DNA of 64,000 bases from Oceanitalea stevensii (GCF_014837105.1 NZ_JACSPO010000003.1:62001-126000); one strand, 5' to 3'; shown: positions 19,658-29,896, counted from the stretch's first letter. The notes: generated from the letters alone by a model not told the origin. A program made the numbers and translations.

Positions 19658-19782
19658 ACGTCTGCCTCCACCGCTGACCTCCCCGGTTCTCCTCCGAGCT
19701 CCCTCGTCCGCGCAGGTTCTGGTGAGGTGAACCGCGGAGCTCACCGCGCGCACGGTGAGAGCTCTCGTCGCAAGATCGAGTC

Positions 19783-20673
19783 ATGACGTTCAACGAGGGA
19801 GTCCGGGCCGACTCGCGGCGGGTCCGCACGTCCGGCGGACGGCGCGGCATGGCGATCGGCGGCGGGATCGGCGGGGGAGGGTTGCTGCTCGTCCTGGCGA
19901 TCATGCTCCTCACGGGGCAGAACCCCGCCGGCCTGCTCGGCGGCGGTGGCACCGACACGGGCAGCGGCGGCGCGGGCGTGGACCTCAGCCACTGCCAGAC
20001 AGGCGCGGACGCCAACGAGCACACCGAGTGCCGCATGGTCCTCACCGCGGACGCCCTCGACGTCTACTGGGACGGCGCGATGGCGGAGGTGGGGGAGCAG
20101 TACGCCATGCCCGGCTTCGAGATCTTCACCGGTTCTGTCGGAACCGGCTGCGGGTCGGCCACCGCCGCCGTCGGCCCCTTCTACTGCCCGGCCGACTCCT
20201 CGGTCTACCTCGACCTCGGCTTCTTCGACCAGCTCGAGACCCAGCTCGGCGCGCGCAACGCGCCGCTGGCGCAGATCTACATCGTCGCCCACGAGTGGGG
20301 CCACCACGCCCAGCACGCCCTCGGGATCATGGACCAGGCCGACCGCACCGACACCGGCCCCTCCGGCGATGCCGTGCGTACCGAGCTCCAGGCCGACTGC
20401 TTCGCCGGGATGTTCGTCGGACAGGCGGCCGGCACCGTCGACCCCGACTCCGGTGAGACCTTCCTCCAGCAGCCGACCCGCGACGAGGTGACGTCGGCCC
20501 TCGAGGCCGCGGCCGCCGTCGGCGACGACCGCATCCAGGAGACGAGCGGCCGGGACGTCGAGCCCCACACGTGGACCCACGGCTCCGCCGAGCAGCGCAC
20601 CCGCTGGTTCACCACGGGCTACGAGCAGGGCACCCTCCCGGCCTGCGACACCTTCGCCGTCGCGACGCCCTGA
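19783..20673 (+). CDS. neutral zinc metallopeptidase (YpfJ-like), membrane-anchored
   Basis: The 296-aa protein has a basic N-terminus, one transmembrane helix near residues 27-46 (IGGGGLLLVLAIMLLTG), a Gly-rich linker, and an extracytoplasmic peptidase domain. The zinc motif HEWGHH lies in IYIVAHEWGHHAQHALG near residue 171, with the third ligand Glu expected in TELQADCFAGM. ADSSVYLDLGFFDQL is also typical of the family. Its physiological substrate is unknown. CAAGAT (19771-19776) lies 6 nt before the ATG, a weaker example of the leaderless arrangement seen elsewhere here. Confidence 0.9.
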   Translation: MTFNEGVRADSRRVRTSGGRRGMAIGGGIGGGGLLLVLAIMLLTGQNPAGLLGGGGTDTGSGGAGVDLSHCQTGADANEHTECRMVLTADALDVYWDGAMAEVGEQYAMPGFEIFTGSVGTGCGSATAAVGPFYCPADSSVYLDLGFFDQLETQLGARNAPLAQIYIVAHEWGHHAQHALGIMDQADRTDTGPSGDAVRTELQADCFAGMFVGQAAGTVDPDSGETFLQQPTRDEVTSALEAAAAVGDDRIQETSGRDVEPHTWTHGSAEQRTRWFTTGYEQGTLPACDTFAVATP

Positions 20674-20778
20674 GACACATCTCCTGGGAAAGGACTGGCG
20701 GGGCGGCCGTAGACTGGATGGCGCCGCGCGGCCCTGCCGCCGGCACCCCACACCCCCACCATGCTTTGAGGTCTGCCT

Positions 20779-22392
<1,614 letters not shown>

Positions 22393-22519
22393 GGAACAAC
22401 TCAGCGCTCGGCGGCGGGGGCTGGTAACAAGTCAGCGCTCGACGGCGGGACGGGTAACAACTCAGCGCTCGGCGATAAGGGAATAGGTAGCAACTCAGCG
22501 CTCGGCCACGTGGGGCGGG
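22393..22519. repeat. four-copy phased repeat array, family 1
   Basis: Between convergent stops lie four copies of a 17-nt core, AACAACTCAGCGCTCGG, at 22395-22411, 22426-22442, 22456-22472 and 22489-22505. Copies 2 and 4 carry one or two changes. Start-to-start spacing is 31, 30 and 33 nt. Three copies are preceded by GGT. The spacers are GC-rich and not conserved. A further copy lies inside dnaE2 (54539-54555). There is no associated ORF, terminal inverted repeat or Cas gene. Confidence 0.9.
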
Positions 22520-23350
22520 CTACTGGTCCTGGAGCTGGGCGTCGATGAGGGCGTCCTCCTCGTCGGCGTCCGAGCGGCGCCGCGGCGACCGCGCGGGCTC
22601 GGCGGGGCGCTGCGGCGCGCCCACCAGCTCGGCCGCCTCGCGGCGCGCGAGGACGACGTAGCCGACGATCGCGCCGAGCGCGAAGACCCACCACTGGAAG
22701 GCGTAGGACAGGTGGTTGCCCGGGCTCGTGTCCGGGCGGGGGAAGGGCTCCAGGCCGGCGGCCGGCGCGCCGTCCTCGGCGGTGGCCAGGAGGTACCCGT
22801 CGAACAGCTCACCGCCCGCGACGCCGGCCGCCTCGACCACGGTGGCCGGCTCGATCCGGTACACCTGGCCGGCGGGCGCCGTCCGCTCGTCGGTGCCCTC
22901 GGCCGCACGCAGGCGCCCCTCGAGCGTCACGTCACCGGCGGGGGAGTCGGGCAGCTGCGGGTCGCCCTCCCCGAGCGGCACCCACCCGCGGTCGACGACG
23001 ACGAGCCGGCCGCCGTCGTCGTCCTCCTCCACCTCGAGGACGGCGAGGACGCGCGCGGCGGCGCTGCCGTCCACGGGACGGTTGCGCACGACCACCTGCT
23101 CCCCGGTGTACCTGCCCTCGACGACGACCCGGCGCCACACGAGGTCGTCCGGCACGGTGTCCTCGACGACCTCCTCGATGGGCTGCGGGGCGCTGTCGTA
23201 GTTGCCGTTGACGAGGGCGTTGGCGGCCGACCGGTCCTCGTGCCGGCTCCACTGCCACGCACCGAGGAAGACGCAGGCCACCGCGATGACGAGGAAGACG
23301 GCGGCGAGACCGACCCACCGGCGGGAGAGCAGGAAGCGGTACCGGCTCAT
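22520..23350 (-). CDS. SURF1 family protein
   Basis: The 276-aa membrane protein belongs to the SURF1 family, associated with cytochrome aa3 oxidase assembly. It has an N-terminal transmembrane helix (VGLAAVFLVIAVACVFLGAWQW), an extracytoplasmic domain with conserved WRRVVVEGRY, VVVRNRP and VVDRGWVP, and a second helix (YAFQWWVFALGAIVGYVVLA). A charged tail of 45 residues ends in DEEDALIDAQLQDQ. The ATG overlaps the stop of the upstream 72-aa gene by 4 nt. Confidence 0.92.
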   Translation of the reverse strand: MSRYRFLLSRRWVGLAAVFLVIAVACVFLGAWQWSRHEDRSAANALVNGNYDSAPQPIEEVVEDTVPDDLVWRRVVVEGRYTGEQVVVRNRPVDGSAAARVLAVLEVEEDDDGGRLVVVDRGWVPLGEGDPQLPDSPAGDVTLEGRLRAAEGTDERTAPAGQVYRIEPATVVEAAGVAGGELFDGYLLATAEDGAPAAGLEPFPRPDTSPGNHLSYAFQWWVFALGAIVGYVVLARREAAELVGAPQRPAEPARSPRRRSDADEEDALIDAQLQDQ

Positions 23351-23565
23351 AGGTCGGCGACCGGCACGACCTCACGCAGGAACGAGCGCGACCCGAGGAA
23401 GGTCTCCAGGTGCGTGCGGTGCTCCTCGCAGGCGAGCCACGTCTTGCGGCGCTCCTCGGTGTGCAGCCGGGGGTTGTTCCACAGCAGTCCCCACGCGGCG
23501 GTCTGGCGGCAGCCCTTGGCGCTGCAGACCTGCTCGGCGGGCGCGGACTCGTCGGCCAGGGTCAC
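23347..23565 (-). CDS. small Cys/His protein between DUF3099 and SURF1
   Basis: The 72-aa product is too small to be assigned a function. It carries CSAKGC and, after 25 residues, LACEEHRTH, a Cys-x4-Cys ... Cys-x2-His arrangement that could bind zinc. It is conserved in context rather than recognised by name. It starts with GTG overlapping the DUF3099 stop (GTGA) and its own stop overlaps the SURF1 ATG. The three genes are therefore one tightly coupled operon, which argues that this short gene is real and possibly linked to respiratory-oxidase biogenesis. Confidence 0.75.
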   Translation of the reverse strand: MTLADESAPAEQVCSAKGCRQTAAWGLLWNNPRLHTEERRKTWLACEEHRTHLETFLGSRSFLREVVPVADL

Positions 23566-23897
23566 CTCAGGTAGCCACCTCTCAGGTCGATGGGCGGGTA
23601 GGTCGGGCGCTGCTCGGAGGGAGGCGCCTCGATCTCGGGGAGCTGGAGCTCCATCAGCGTATCCGCTGGGGTCGGGTGCTCCCTGCCCGCGTTGGCCAGG
23701 ACGACGGCGAAGTACGGCAGGAGGACCGCGCCGGCGACCATGACCCAGCGCAGCCAGCCGTCGGTGAAGAGGATCCCCACGAGGCACGCGGACCGGATGG
23801 CCATCGAGATGACGTAGCGGACGGCCCGGCCGTGGACATCCTCGCTCAGCGGTCGCCCCACCGAGGTGATCGCGTGAACACGCTGTTTCCTGCTCAC
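23562..23897 (-). CDS. DUF3099 family membrane protein
   Basis: The 111-aa protein has the N-terminal basic VHAITSVGRPLSED, typical of DUF3099, then two transmembrane helices (VISMAIRSACLVGILF and WVMVAGAVLLPYFAVVLA), and a Pro-rich cytosolic tail. Function unknown. The GTG start at 23897 is supported by TACCCT (23904-23909, minus strand) 6 nt upstream, so the operon is probably transcribed leaderless. It is divergent from fabG. Confidence 0.85.
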   Translation of the reverse strand: MSRKQRVHAITSVGRPLSEDVHGRAVRYVISMAIRSACLVGILFTDGWLRWVMVAGAVLLPYFAVVLANAGREHPTPADTLMELQLPEIEAPPSEQRPTYPPIDLRGGYLR

Positions 23898-23984
23898 CGA
23901 GCAAGGGTAGTTCCCGGACGCCTCCCGCGCGTGGCGGCTGCCGTCGGATACCGTTCCCCCGGACGAACATCACAGGAGGACATC

Positions 23985-24701
23985 GTGAACGACACCGACG
24001 CACGCAGCGTGCTCGTCACCGGCGCGAGCCGGGGGATCGGCCGCGCCGTCGCCGAGGCCTTCGTCGCCGCGGGCGACAAGGTGGCGACGATCCACCGCGG
24101 TGGGGAGCTGCCCGAGGGCGTCCTCGGCGTGCGCGGTGACATGCGCGACACCGCCGCCGTCGACGCCGCGATCGGCGAGATCGAGGCGGCCCACGGGCCC
24201 GTCGAGGTGCTCGTCGCCAACGCCGGCATGACCCGCGACCAGCTCCTCATGCGGATGAGCGACGAGGAGTTCGAGGAGGTCCTCGACGTCAACCTCACCG
24301 GCGTCTTCCGCTGCGTGCGGCGCGTGTCCAAGGGCATGATCCGCAAGCGCGGTGGCCGCATCATCCTCATGGGCTCCGTCGTCGGCATGTACGGCAACGC
24401 CGGGCAGGTCAACTACTCGGCCACCAAGTCCGGCCTCATCGGGATGGCCCGGTCCATCACGCGCGAGCTCGGCTCCCGCGGGATCACCGCGAACGTCATC
24501 GCCCCCGGGTTCATCGACACGGACATGACGCGCGCGCTGCCGGAGGCGCAGCAGGACAAGCTGCGCACCGCGATCCCCGCCGGCCGCTTCGGGGACGTCT
24601 CCGACATCGTCGGCGCCGTCCAGTACCTCGCCTCGCCCGCCGCCGCCTACGTCACCGGGGCCGTCATCCCCGTCGACGGCGGACTCGGCATGGGCCACTG
24701 A
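23985..24701 (+). CDS. fabG: 3-oxoacyl-ACP reductase FabG
   Basis: The 238-aa SDR reduces 3-oxoacyl-ACP in fatty-acid elongation. It has cofactor loop TGASRGIG near residue 11, VANAGMTRD, catalytic Ser in LMGSVVG, Tyr and Lys in NYSATK, and the C-terminal PVDGGLGMGH. Loss of the ACP-reductase activity is not indicated. The GTG start at 23985 follows AGGAGGA 7 nt upstream; the longer frame is a shadow. The fabI gene follows after 26 nt, forming the fabG-fabI (mabA-inhA-like) pair of actinobacteria. Confidence 0.95.
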   Translation: MNDTDARSVLVTGASRGIGRAVAEAFVAAGDKVATIHRGGELPEGVLGVRGDMRDTAAVDAAIGEIEAAHGPVEVLVANAGMTRDQLLMRMSDEEFEEVLDVNLTGVFRCVRRVSKGMIRKRGGRIILMGSVVGMYGNAGQVNYSATKSGLIGMARSITRELGSRGITANVIAPGFIDTDMTRALPEAQQDKLRTAIPAGRFGDVSDIVGAVQYLASPAAAYVTGAVIPVDGGLGMGH

Positions 24702-24727
24702 CCTCACCCTCGCGACAGGAGACAGCA

Positions 24728-25495
24728 ATGGGACTTCTCGACGGCAAGACCCTCCTGGTCACCGGCGTCCTCAAGGACAACTCGATCGCCTTCCACGTGG
24801 CGCGCCTCGCTCAGGAGGAGGGCGCCACGGTCATCCTCACCTCCTTCGGGCGCCAGCTGCGCCTCACGCAGGTCACCGCCCGGCGGCTGCCGGTCGAGGC
24901 ACCCGTCGTGGAGCTGGACGTGACGAACCCCGAGGACCTCACCGCCCTCGCCGACCGCGTGCGTGAGCACGCCGACCACCTCGACGGCGTGGTCCACTCG
25001 ATCGGCTTCGCGCCCCAGTCCGTCATGGGCGGCAACTTTCTCGCGGGGGAGTGGGCCGACGTCGCGACGGCGATGGAGGTCTCGGCCTTCTCGCTCAAGT
25101 CGCTCGCCGTGGCGACCCAGCCGCTGCTCACCCAGGGCGCCGGGATCGTCGGGCTCACCTTCGACGCGTCCTTCGCGTGGCCGGTCTACGACTGGATGGG
25201 CGTGGCCAAGGCCGCCTTCGAGTCCACCGCGCGCTACCTGGCCCGCGACCTCGGCCCGGAGGGCATCCGCGTCAACCTCGTCTCCGCCGGCCCGATCCGC
25301 ACGACGGCCGCCACCTCCATCCCGGGCTTCGAGCAGATGGAGAGCGTCTGGGCCGAGCGCGCGCCGCTCGGCTGGGACGTCAAGGACGCCGAGCCGGCCG
25401 CCCGCGCCGTCGTGGCCCTGTGCTCGGACTGGTTCCCGGCGACGACGGCGGAGATCGTCCACGTCGACGGCGGCGTCCACGCGATGGGGCAGTAG
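24728..25495 (+). CDS. fabI: enoyl-ACP reductase FabI (InhA-like)
   Basis: The 255-aa NADH-dependent enoyl-ACP reductase catalyses the last step of the elongation cycle. LLVTGVLKDNSIAFHVA is the divergent glycine loop of FabI/InhA, and VVHSIGFAP is conserved. The catalytic Tyr and Lys are spaced Tyr-x6-Lys in VYDWMGVAK, which separates FabI from FabG-type SDRs. AGGAGA precedes the ATG. The following phosphatase starts 1 nt after the stop. The InhA-like class is the target of triclosan or isoniazid in relatives (family knowledge). Confidence 0.95.
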   Translation: MGLLDGKTLLVTGVLKDNSIAFHVARLAQEEGATVILTSFGRQLRLTQVTARRLPVEAPVVELDVTNPEDLTALADRVREHADHLDGVVHSIGFAPQSVMGGNFLAGEWADVATAMEVSAFSLKSLAVATQPLLTQGAGIVGLTFDASFAWPVYDWMGVAKAAFESTARYLARDLGPEGIRVNLVSAGPIRTTAATSIPGFEQMESVWAERAPLGWDVKDAEPAARAVVALCSDWFPATTAEIVHVDGGVHAMGQ

Positions 25496-26002
25496 GTGAC
25501 CCCTCGCACCCTCGTGCTGCTGCGTCACGCCCAGGCCGAGCCGGAGAACGGCCTGGGCGACGAGCAGCGGCCGCTGTCCGCCCACGGCCGGCGCCAGGGG
25601 GCCTCCCTCGGGCCGATCCTCGCGGCCCAGGTGGGCGGGCTGGACCGGGCGCTCGTGTCGAGCGCGCTGCGGACCACCGAGACGTACAAGATCGTCGCGT
25701 CGGGCTGGGACGCCGCTCCCGCGGCCGACGTCCGGGACGAGCTCTACCAGGCCGGGCCGCGCGACGTCCTCGCCGTCCTCGCCGAGCTGCCGGAGGAGGT
25801 CCGGAGCGTCCTCGTCGTCGGGCACGAGCCGACGATGTCCTCCCTCGCGCACCTGCTCGACGGGGAGCGCAGCACCCTGGCGGAGATGGTGTCCCTCGGG
25901 ATGAGCACCGCCAACGCCGCGGTCCTCGAGGTGCCGGTGCCGTGGGCCGAGCTCGACCGCTCGACCGCCCGCCTCGTCACCATCGTCCGCCCCGAGCTCT
26001 GA
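25496..26002 (+). CDS. SixA-like histidine phosphatase
   Basis: The 168-aa protein belongs to the histidine-phosphatase (phosphoglycerate mutase-like) clan. The catalytic RHAQAE lies at residues 10-15, the second His in VVGHEPTMS near 104. It matches the short SixA group, known for dephosphorylating phosphohistidine in phosphotransfer proteins. Substrate here is unknown. It starts with GTG directly after the fabI stop codon (TAGGTG) and is the third gene of the fabG-fabI unit. Confidence 0.87.
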   Translation: MTPRTLVLLRHAQAEPENGLGDEQRPLSAHGRRQGASLGPILAAQVGGLDRALVSSALRTTETYKIVASGWDAAPAADVRDELYQAGPRDVLAVLAELPEEVRSVLVVGHEPTMSSLAHLLDGERSTLAEMVSLGMSTANAAVLEVPVPWAELDRSTARLVTIVRPEL

Positions 26003-26155
26003 GCGCCTGCTGCTGACCTGATCGGAAGTCGGGGCGACGGCCGCTTGATCGTCACCTGTCCCGGTGTGTCGCGCGCGTGTCGCGGACCTCGGGTCAGGGG
26101 CCGGACGCACCGGCGGCCCCTGTCCGGGGGCGGGCCGCCTCGCTACGGTGGGCCC
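26003..26155 (+). repeat. intergenic region with dispersed repeat copy and ABC promoter
   Basis: This 153-nt gap carries a 36-nt segment (26057-26092) that matches 9775-9810 at 28 of 36 positions, with equal spacing of its two halves. The end of the gap holds TACGGT (26144-26149), 6 nt before the next ATG, a leaderless-type promoter. A GC dyad near 26104-26128 (CCGG/GGCC rich) could fold but is not a clear terminator. Confidence 0.55.
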
Positions 26156-26908
26156 ATGGCCAGCGTGGCAGGCGCAGGTGGGGTGGACCGAGCGCGTCCG
26201 GCGGTCCTCACCGACGGCCTGCACGTGCGGCGCGGGTCGACGACGGCGCTCGACGGCGTCGACCTGCGGGTGGCACCGGGCCGCGTCACCGGGCTGCTCG
26301 GTCCGTCCGGGTCGGGCAAGACGACCCTGCTCCGGGCGATCCTCGGGGTCCAGCTCGTCCACCGCGGGACGGTGGAGGTGCTCGGGGAGGCGGCCGGGAG
26401 CCGGGGGCTGCGCCGTCGGGTGGGGTACGTGTCCCAGTCACCGAGCGTGTACGAGGACCTCACCGTCGGTGAGAACCTCCGGTACTTCGCCCGCGTCCTG
26501 GGCGTGGGGCGTGACCGCGTCGAGGAGGTGCTCGACGACGTCGACCTCGCGCGGCGCCGCGACCAGCTGGTCCACACCCTGTCCGGCGGCGAGACGTCCC
26601 GGGTCTCGCTCGGTGCCGCGCTGCTCGGGCGGCCCGAGCTGCTCGTGCTCGACGAGCCGACCGTCGGGCTCGACCCGGTGCTGCGCGAGTCGCTGTGGAC
26701 GATGTTCCGCGGCCTCGCCGCGGGCGGCACCACGCTCCTCGTCTCCTCCCACGTCATGGACGAGGCCACCCGCTGCGACGAGCTCGTCCTGCTGCGCTCT
26801 GGCCGCGTGCTCGCCCAGGCCACCCCGGAGGCGCTCCTCGAGCGGACGGGACGGACGACGGCGGAGGGGGCCTTCCTCGCCCTCGTCACCGGGGAGGCCG
26901 GGCCATGA
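26156..26908 (+). CDS. ABC transporter ATP-binding protein (ABC-2 exporter)
   Basis: The 250-aa ATPase has Walker A GPSGSGKTTLL near residue 50, Q-loop VSQSPSVYEDLTV, signature LSGGETSRVSL (with T in place of the usual Q/E-R pattern), Walker B LLVLDEPTVGLD and switch His in VSSHVMDEA. It pairs with the permease whose ATG overlaps its stop (ATGA). The pair resembles YhhJ/NatAB-like or multidrug ABC-2 exporters. The ATG at 26156 is fixed by the promoter hexamer 6 nt upstream. Confidence 0.9.
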   Translation: MASVAGAGGVDRARPAVLTDGLHVRRGSTTALDGVDLRVAPGRVTGLLGPSGSGKTTLLRAILGVQLVHRGTVEVLGEAAGSRGLRRRVGYVSQSPSVYEDLTVGENLRYFARVLGVGRDRVEEVLDDVDLARRRDQLVHTLSGGETSRVSLGAALLGRPELLVLDEPTVGLDPVLRESLWTMFRGLAAGGTTLLVSSHVMDEATRCDELVLLRSGRVLAQATPEALLERTGRTTAEGAFLALVTGEAGP

Positions 26909-27618
26909 CGGCCACCGCCGTCCGCGTGCTGCAGCAGCTGCGGCACGACCCGCGGACCATCGCGATGATCGTCGTCGTCCCCGGCGTCCTCATCTCCCTG
27001 CTCTGGTGGGTGTACGACGGAGGGCCGGTCTTCCAGCGCATCGGGCCGGCGCTGCTCGCCCTGTTCCCGGTGATCATCATGTTCCTCATCACCTCGGTGA
27101 CGACACTGCGCGAGCGGCGCTCGGGCACCTTGGAGCGCCTGCTCACGCTGCCGACGGGCAAGCTGTCCTTCATCCTCGGCTACGCGCTGGCCTTCGGGCT
27201 CGTCGCCGTCGTCCAGGGGCTCGTCACCACCGGGCTGGCGCTCGGGCCGCTCGGCCTGGAGGTCGCCGGGCCCTGGTGGGCACTCATCGGCCTCGCTGTG
27301 CTGGGCGCGGTGCTCGGCGTCGCGCTCGGTCTGTTCGTCTCGGCCTTCGCCCACACGGAGTTCCAGGCGGTGCAGTTCATGCCGGCGGTCATCCTGCCGC
27401 AGTTCCTCCTGTGCGGTCTGCTCGTGCCCCGCGAGGAGCTGCCGCGCGCGCTGGAGTACGTGTCGAACCTCCTGCCGCTGTCCTACGCCGTCGACGCGAT
27501 GAACGAGATCTCCACCCGGTCCAGCCCCGACCTGTGGCTGGAGGTCGGGGTCCTCGTCGGGGTCATCGCCGGTGTCCTCGTGCTCGGCGCCGTGACGCTG
27601 CGGAGGCGCACGCCCTGA
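26905..27618 (+). CDS. ABC-2 type transporter permease
   Basis: The 237-aa permease has about six membrane segments. These include IAMIVVVPGVLISLLWWVY, ALLALFPVIIMFLITSV, LAFGLVAVVQGLVTTGLALG, VLGAVLGVALGLFVSAFA, FMPAVILPQFLLCGLL and VGVLVGVIAGVLVLGAVTL. The coupling loop LRERRSGTLERLLTLPTGKLSFILG and the LLPLSYAVDAMNE motif are classic ABC-2. It works with the ATPase encoded upstream. It converges on serB with an 18-nt gap. Confidence 0.9.
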   Translation: MTATAVRVLQQLRHDPRTIAMIVVVPGVLISLLWWVYDGGPVFQRIGPALLALFPVIIMFLITSVTTLRERRSGTLERLLTLPTGKLSFILGYALAFGLVAVVQGLVTTGLALGPLGLEVAGPWWALIGLAVLGAVLGVALGLFVSAFAHTEFQAVQFMPAVILPQFLLCGLLVPREELPRALEYVSNLLPLSYAVDAMNEISTRSSPDLWLEVGVLVGVIAGVLVLGAVTLRRRTP

Positions 27619-27636
27619 GGGCGCCGGCGGCCCGGC

Positions 27637-28527
27637 TCAGCGGCCGAGCAGGCCCAGCACCGCGTCCAGCCGCGGGAAGGTGACGGCCGCACGGGCCTGC
27701 TCCTGGACCACCGGCTTGGCGCAGTACGCCACGCCCAGCCCGGCGGCACCGAGCATGTCGAGGTCGTTGGCGCCGTCGCCGACGGCCACCACCCGCTCCA
27801 GCGGGACGCCGTCCTCGGCGGCCCACGCCCGCAGGTGGCGCTCCTTGGCGGCGCGGTCGACGACCGGTCCGGTCGTGCGGCCGGTGAGCCGCCCGTCCTC
27901 CACCTCGAGCCGGTTGGCGGTGAGGTGGTCGATGCGCAGGTCCTCGGCGATCGGCCCCACGACCTCGAGGAAGCCGCCCGAGACGAGGGCGACCTTCCCC
28001 CCGCGCTCGTGGACCGCCGCGACGAGCTCGCGGGCGCCGGCGGACAGCTCGACGGCCTCGCGCACCGCGTCCACCACCCCGGCGTCCAGCCCGGCCAGGG
28101 TCGCGACCCGCTCGCGCAGGCTGGCGGCGAAGTCCAGCTCCCCGCGCATCGCACGCTCCGTCACCTCGGCCACCTGCTCGCGGGTGCCGGCGTGCTCGGC
28201 GAGCAGCTCGATGACCTCCGCGGTGATGAGGGTGGAGTCGACGTCCATGACGAGCAGGCCCACGCCGTCGGCGGCGAGCGGACCGGCGGTCACCGCGACG
28301 TCCACCCCCAGCGCGGTCGCCGGGCCGCGGAGCTCGGCCGTGAGGGCGACGTCGACGTCCGCCGCCGCGCCGGGCCGCGCGACCCCCTCCACGGTCACCC
28401 CGGACCAGCCGGGCCGGGACGTGTCGGCGGTGACGACGTCGTCGGCGACGGCGGAGAGCAGCTCGCTAGCGTGCTGGAGGAGCGCGGGCGGGACCGGGCG
28501 GGCGGAGACGAGGCCGATGCGGATCAC
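27637..28527 (-). CDS. serB: phosphoserine phosphatase SerB
   Basis: The 296-aa HAD-superfamily enzyme makes L-serine from O-phosphoserine. An N-terminal ACT-like region of about 90 residues precedes the catalytic domain. HAD motif I is VMDVDSTLI (nucleophile Asp), motif II is ALVSGGF, the Lys is in DRAAKERHL, and motif III is AVGDGANDLDML. The start is GTG at 28527: TAACCT (28534-28539, minus strand) lies 6 nt upstream, which implies a leaderless mRNA separate from glgC. Confidence 0.93.
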   Translation of the reverse strand: MIRIGLVSARPVPPALLQHASELLSAVADDVVTADTSRPGWSGVTVEGVARPGAAADVDVALTAELRGPATALGVDVAVTAGPLAADGVGLLVMDVDSTLITAEVIELLAEHAGTREQVAEVTERAMRGELDFAASLRERVATLAGLDAGVVDAVREAVELSAGARELVAAVHERGGKVALVSGGFLEVVGPIAEDLRIDHLTANRLEVEDGRLTGRTTGPVVDRAAKERHLRAWAAEDGVPLERVVAVGDGANDLDMLGAAGLGVAYCAKPVVQEQARAAVTFPRLDAVLGLLGR

Positions 28528-28639
28528 CGGGCCAGGTTACGGGGGCACGACGACGGGTCGCCCTCTCCGTTCATGCCCGAGCGCCGGGACGGGCGACGGA
28601 TGATCGGGAAGGGCGACTCGAGCGGCGGTGCGGGGGCGC
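28528..28639. repeat. intergenic inverted copies of the GGGTCGCCCTTTCC motif family
   Basis: Between glgC and serB (same strand), GGGTCGCCCTCTCCGTTC (28555-28572) faces GATCGGGAAGGGCGACTC (28602-28619), an inverted copy of the same motif. GTCGCCC (28557-28563) can pair with GGGCGAC (28611-28617), so the element may end glgC transcription. Related copies lie at 34720-34783. Confidence 0.5.
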
Positions 28640-29896
28640 TCAGCGCCGGACCGTGGCCCCCTTCGGCACGACCGTGATGCCGGACTCCGTGACGACGAAG
28701 CCGCGCTCCATGTCGTGCTCGAGGTCCACGCCCACGTGCGCGCCGTCGGCGATGCGGACGTTCTTGTCGATGATCGCCCGCTCGACGACGGCGTTGCGGC
28801 CGATGTCGACGTTGTCGAAGATCACCGAGTCCCGGACCGAGGACCACGAGTTGATCTTCGTGTTCGGGGAGATGACCGAGCCCACGACCTCACCGCCGGA
28901 GACGATGACGCCGGGGGACACGAGCGAGTCGAGCGCGTGCCCCAGCCGCTCCCGGTGCCCGTAGACGAACTTCGCCGGCGGCATGCTCGGCATGCCCGTG
29001 AACAGCGGCCACTCCTGGTTGTAGAGGTTGAAGACCGGGGAGACCGAGATGAGGTCCTGGTGGGAGTCGTAGTAGGCGTCGATCGTGCCGACGTCGCGCC
29101 AGTAGCCGCGGTCGCGGTCCGAGGCACCGGGCACCTCGTTGTCCTTGAAGTCGTAGACGCCGGCCTGGCCGCGGTCGACGAACCACGGCACGAGGCTGCC
29201 GCCCATGTCGTGCTTGGAGTCCGGGTCCTCGGCGTCCACCCGCAGCGCCTCGATGAGCGCGTCGGTCGACAGGACGTAGTTGCCCATGGAGGCGAGCACC
29301 TCGTCGGGGGCGTCGGGCAGGCCCTGCGCCTTCGCGGGCTTCTCGAGGAACGCGCGGATGCGCTTGGGGTCGGCGGGGTCGACGTCGATGACGCCGAGCT
29401 GGTCGGCCAGCGAGATCGGCTGCCGGATCCCCGCGACGGTCATCGCGGCGCCGGAGTCGATGTGCTGGTCGACCATCTGGGAGAAGTCCATGCGGTAGAT
29501 GTTGTCCGCGCCGACGATGACGACGATGTCGGGCTGCTCGTCGTCGATGAGGTTGAGCGACTGGTAGATGGCGTCGGCGCTGCCGAGGAACCAGTGCTTG
29601 CCGATCCGCTGCTGTGCGGGGACGGGTGCGACGTAGTTGCCCAGGTGCGTGGACAGGCGCCACGTCTTGGCGATGTGGCGGTCCAGGCTGTGGGACTTGT
29701 ACTGCGTGAGCACGACGACGCGCAGGTAGCCGGAGTTGACGATGTTCGACAGGGCGAAGTCGATGAGCCGGTAGATCCCGCCGAAGGGAACGGCCGGCTT
29801 GGCGCGCTCCTCGGTGAGCGGCATGAGCCGTTTCCCCTCGCCGCCGGCGAGCACGATGGCAAGGACTCTGGGTTGATGGGTGCGCCGAGGTGACAT
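28640..29896 (-). CDS. glgC: glucose-1-phosphate adenylyltransferase GlgC
   Basis: The 418-aa enzyme makes ADP-glucose for glycogen. The N-terminal nucleotidyltransferase domain has [19 protein letters not shown] near residue 15, [20 protein letters not shown] and FLEKP. A C-terminal left-handed beta-helix with hexapeptide repeats ([15 protein letters not shown], shortened) provides allosteric control. The ATG at 29896 fits TAGAGT (29904-29909, minus strand) placed 7 nt upstream; the longer frame would overlap the promoter. It is divergent from glgA, the next enzyme of the pathway. Confidence 0.95.
   Translation of the reverse strand: MSPRRTHQPRVLAIVLAGGEGKRLMPLTEERAKPAVPFGGIYRLIDFALSNIVNSGYLRVVVLTQYKSHSLDRHIAKTWRLSTHLGNYVAPVPAQQRIGKHWFLGSADAIYQSLNLIDDEQPDIVVIVGADNIYRMDFSQMVDQHIDSGAAMTVAGIRQPISLADQLGVIDVDPADPKRIRAFLEKPAKAQGLPDAPDEVLASMGNYVLSTDALIEALRVDAEDPDSKHDMGGSLVPWFVDRGQAGVYDFKDNEVPGASDRDRGYWRDVGTIDAYYDSHQDLISVSPVFNLYNQEWPLFTGMPSMPPAKFVYGHRERLGHALDSLVSPGVIVSGGEVVGSVISPNTKINSWSSVRDSVIFDNVDIGRNAVVERAIIDKNVRIADGAHVGVDLEHDMERGFVVTESGITVVPKGATVRR

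Noticed and set aside
22395..22505. CRISPR array suspicion for the phased repeats (also 38578-38708)
   Set aside because: Cores are only 17 nt, spacers 13-20 nt, there are only four units, and no cas gene is near.
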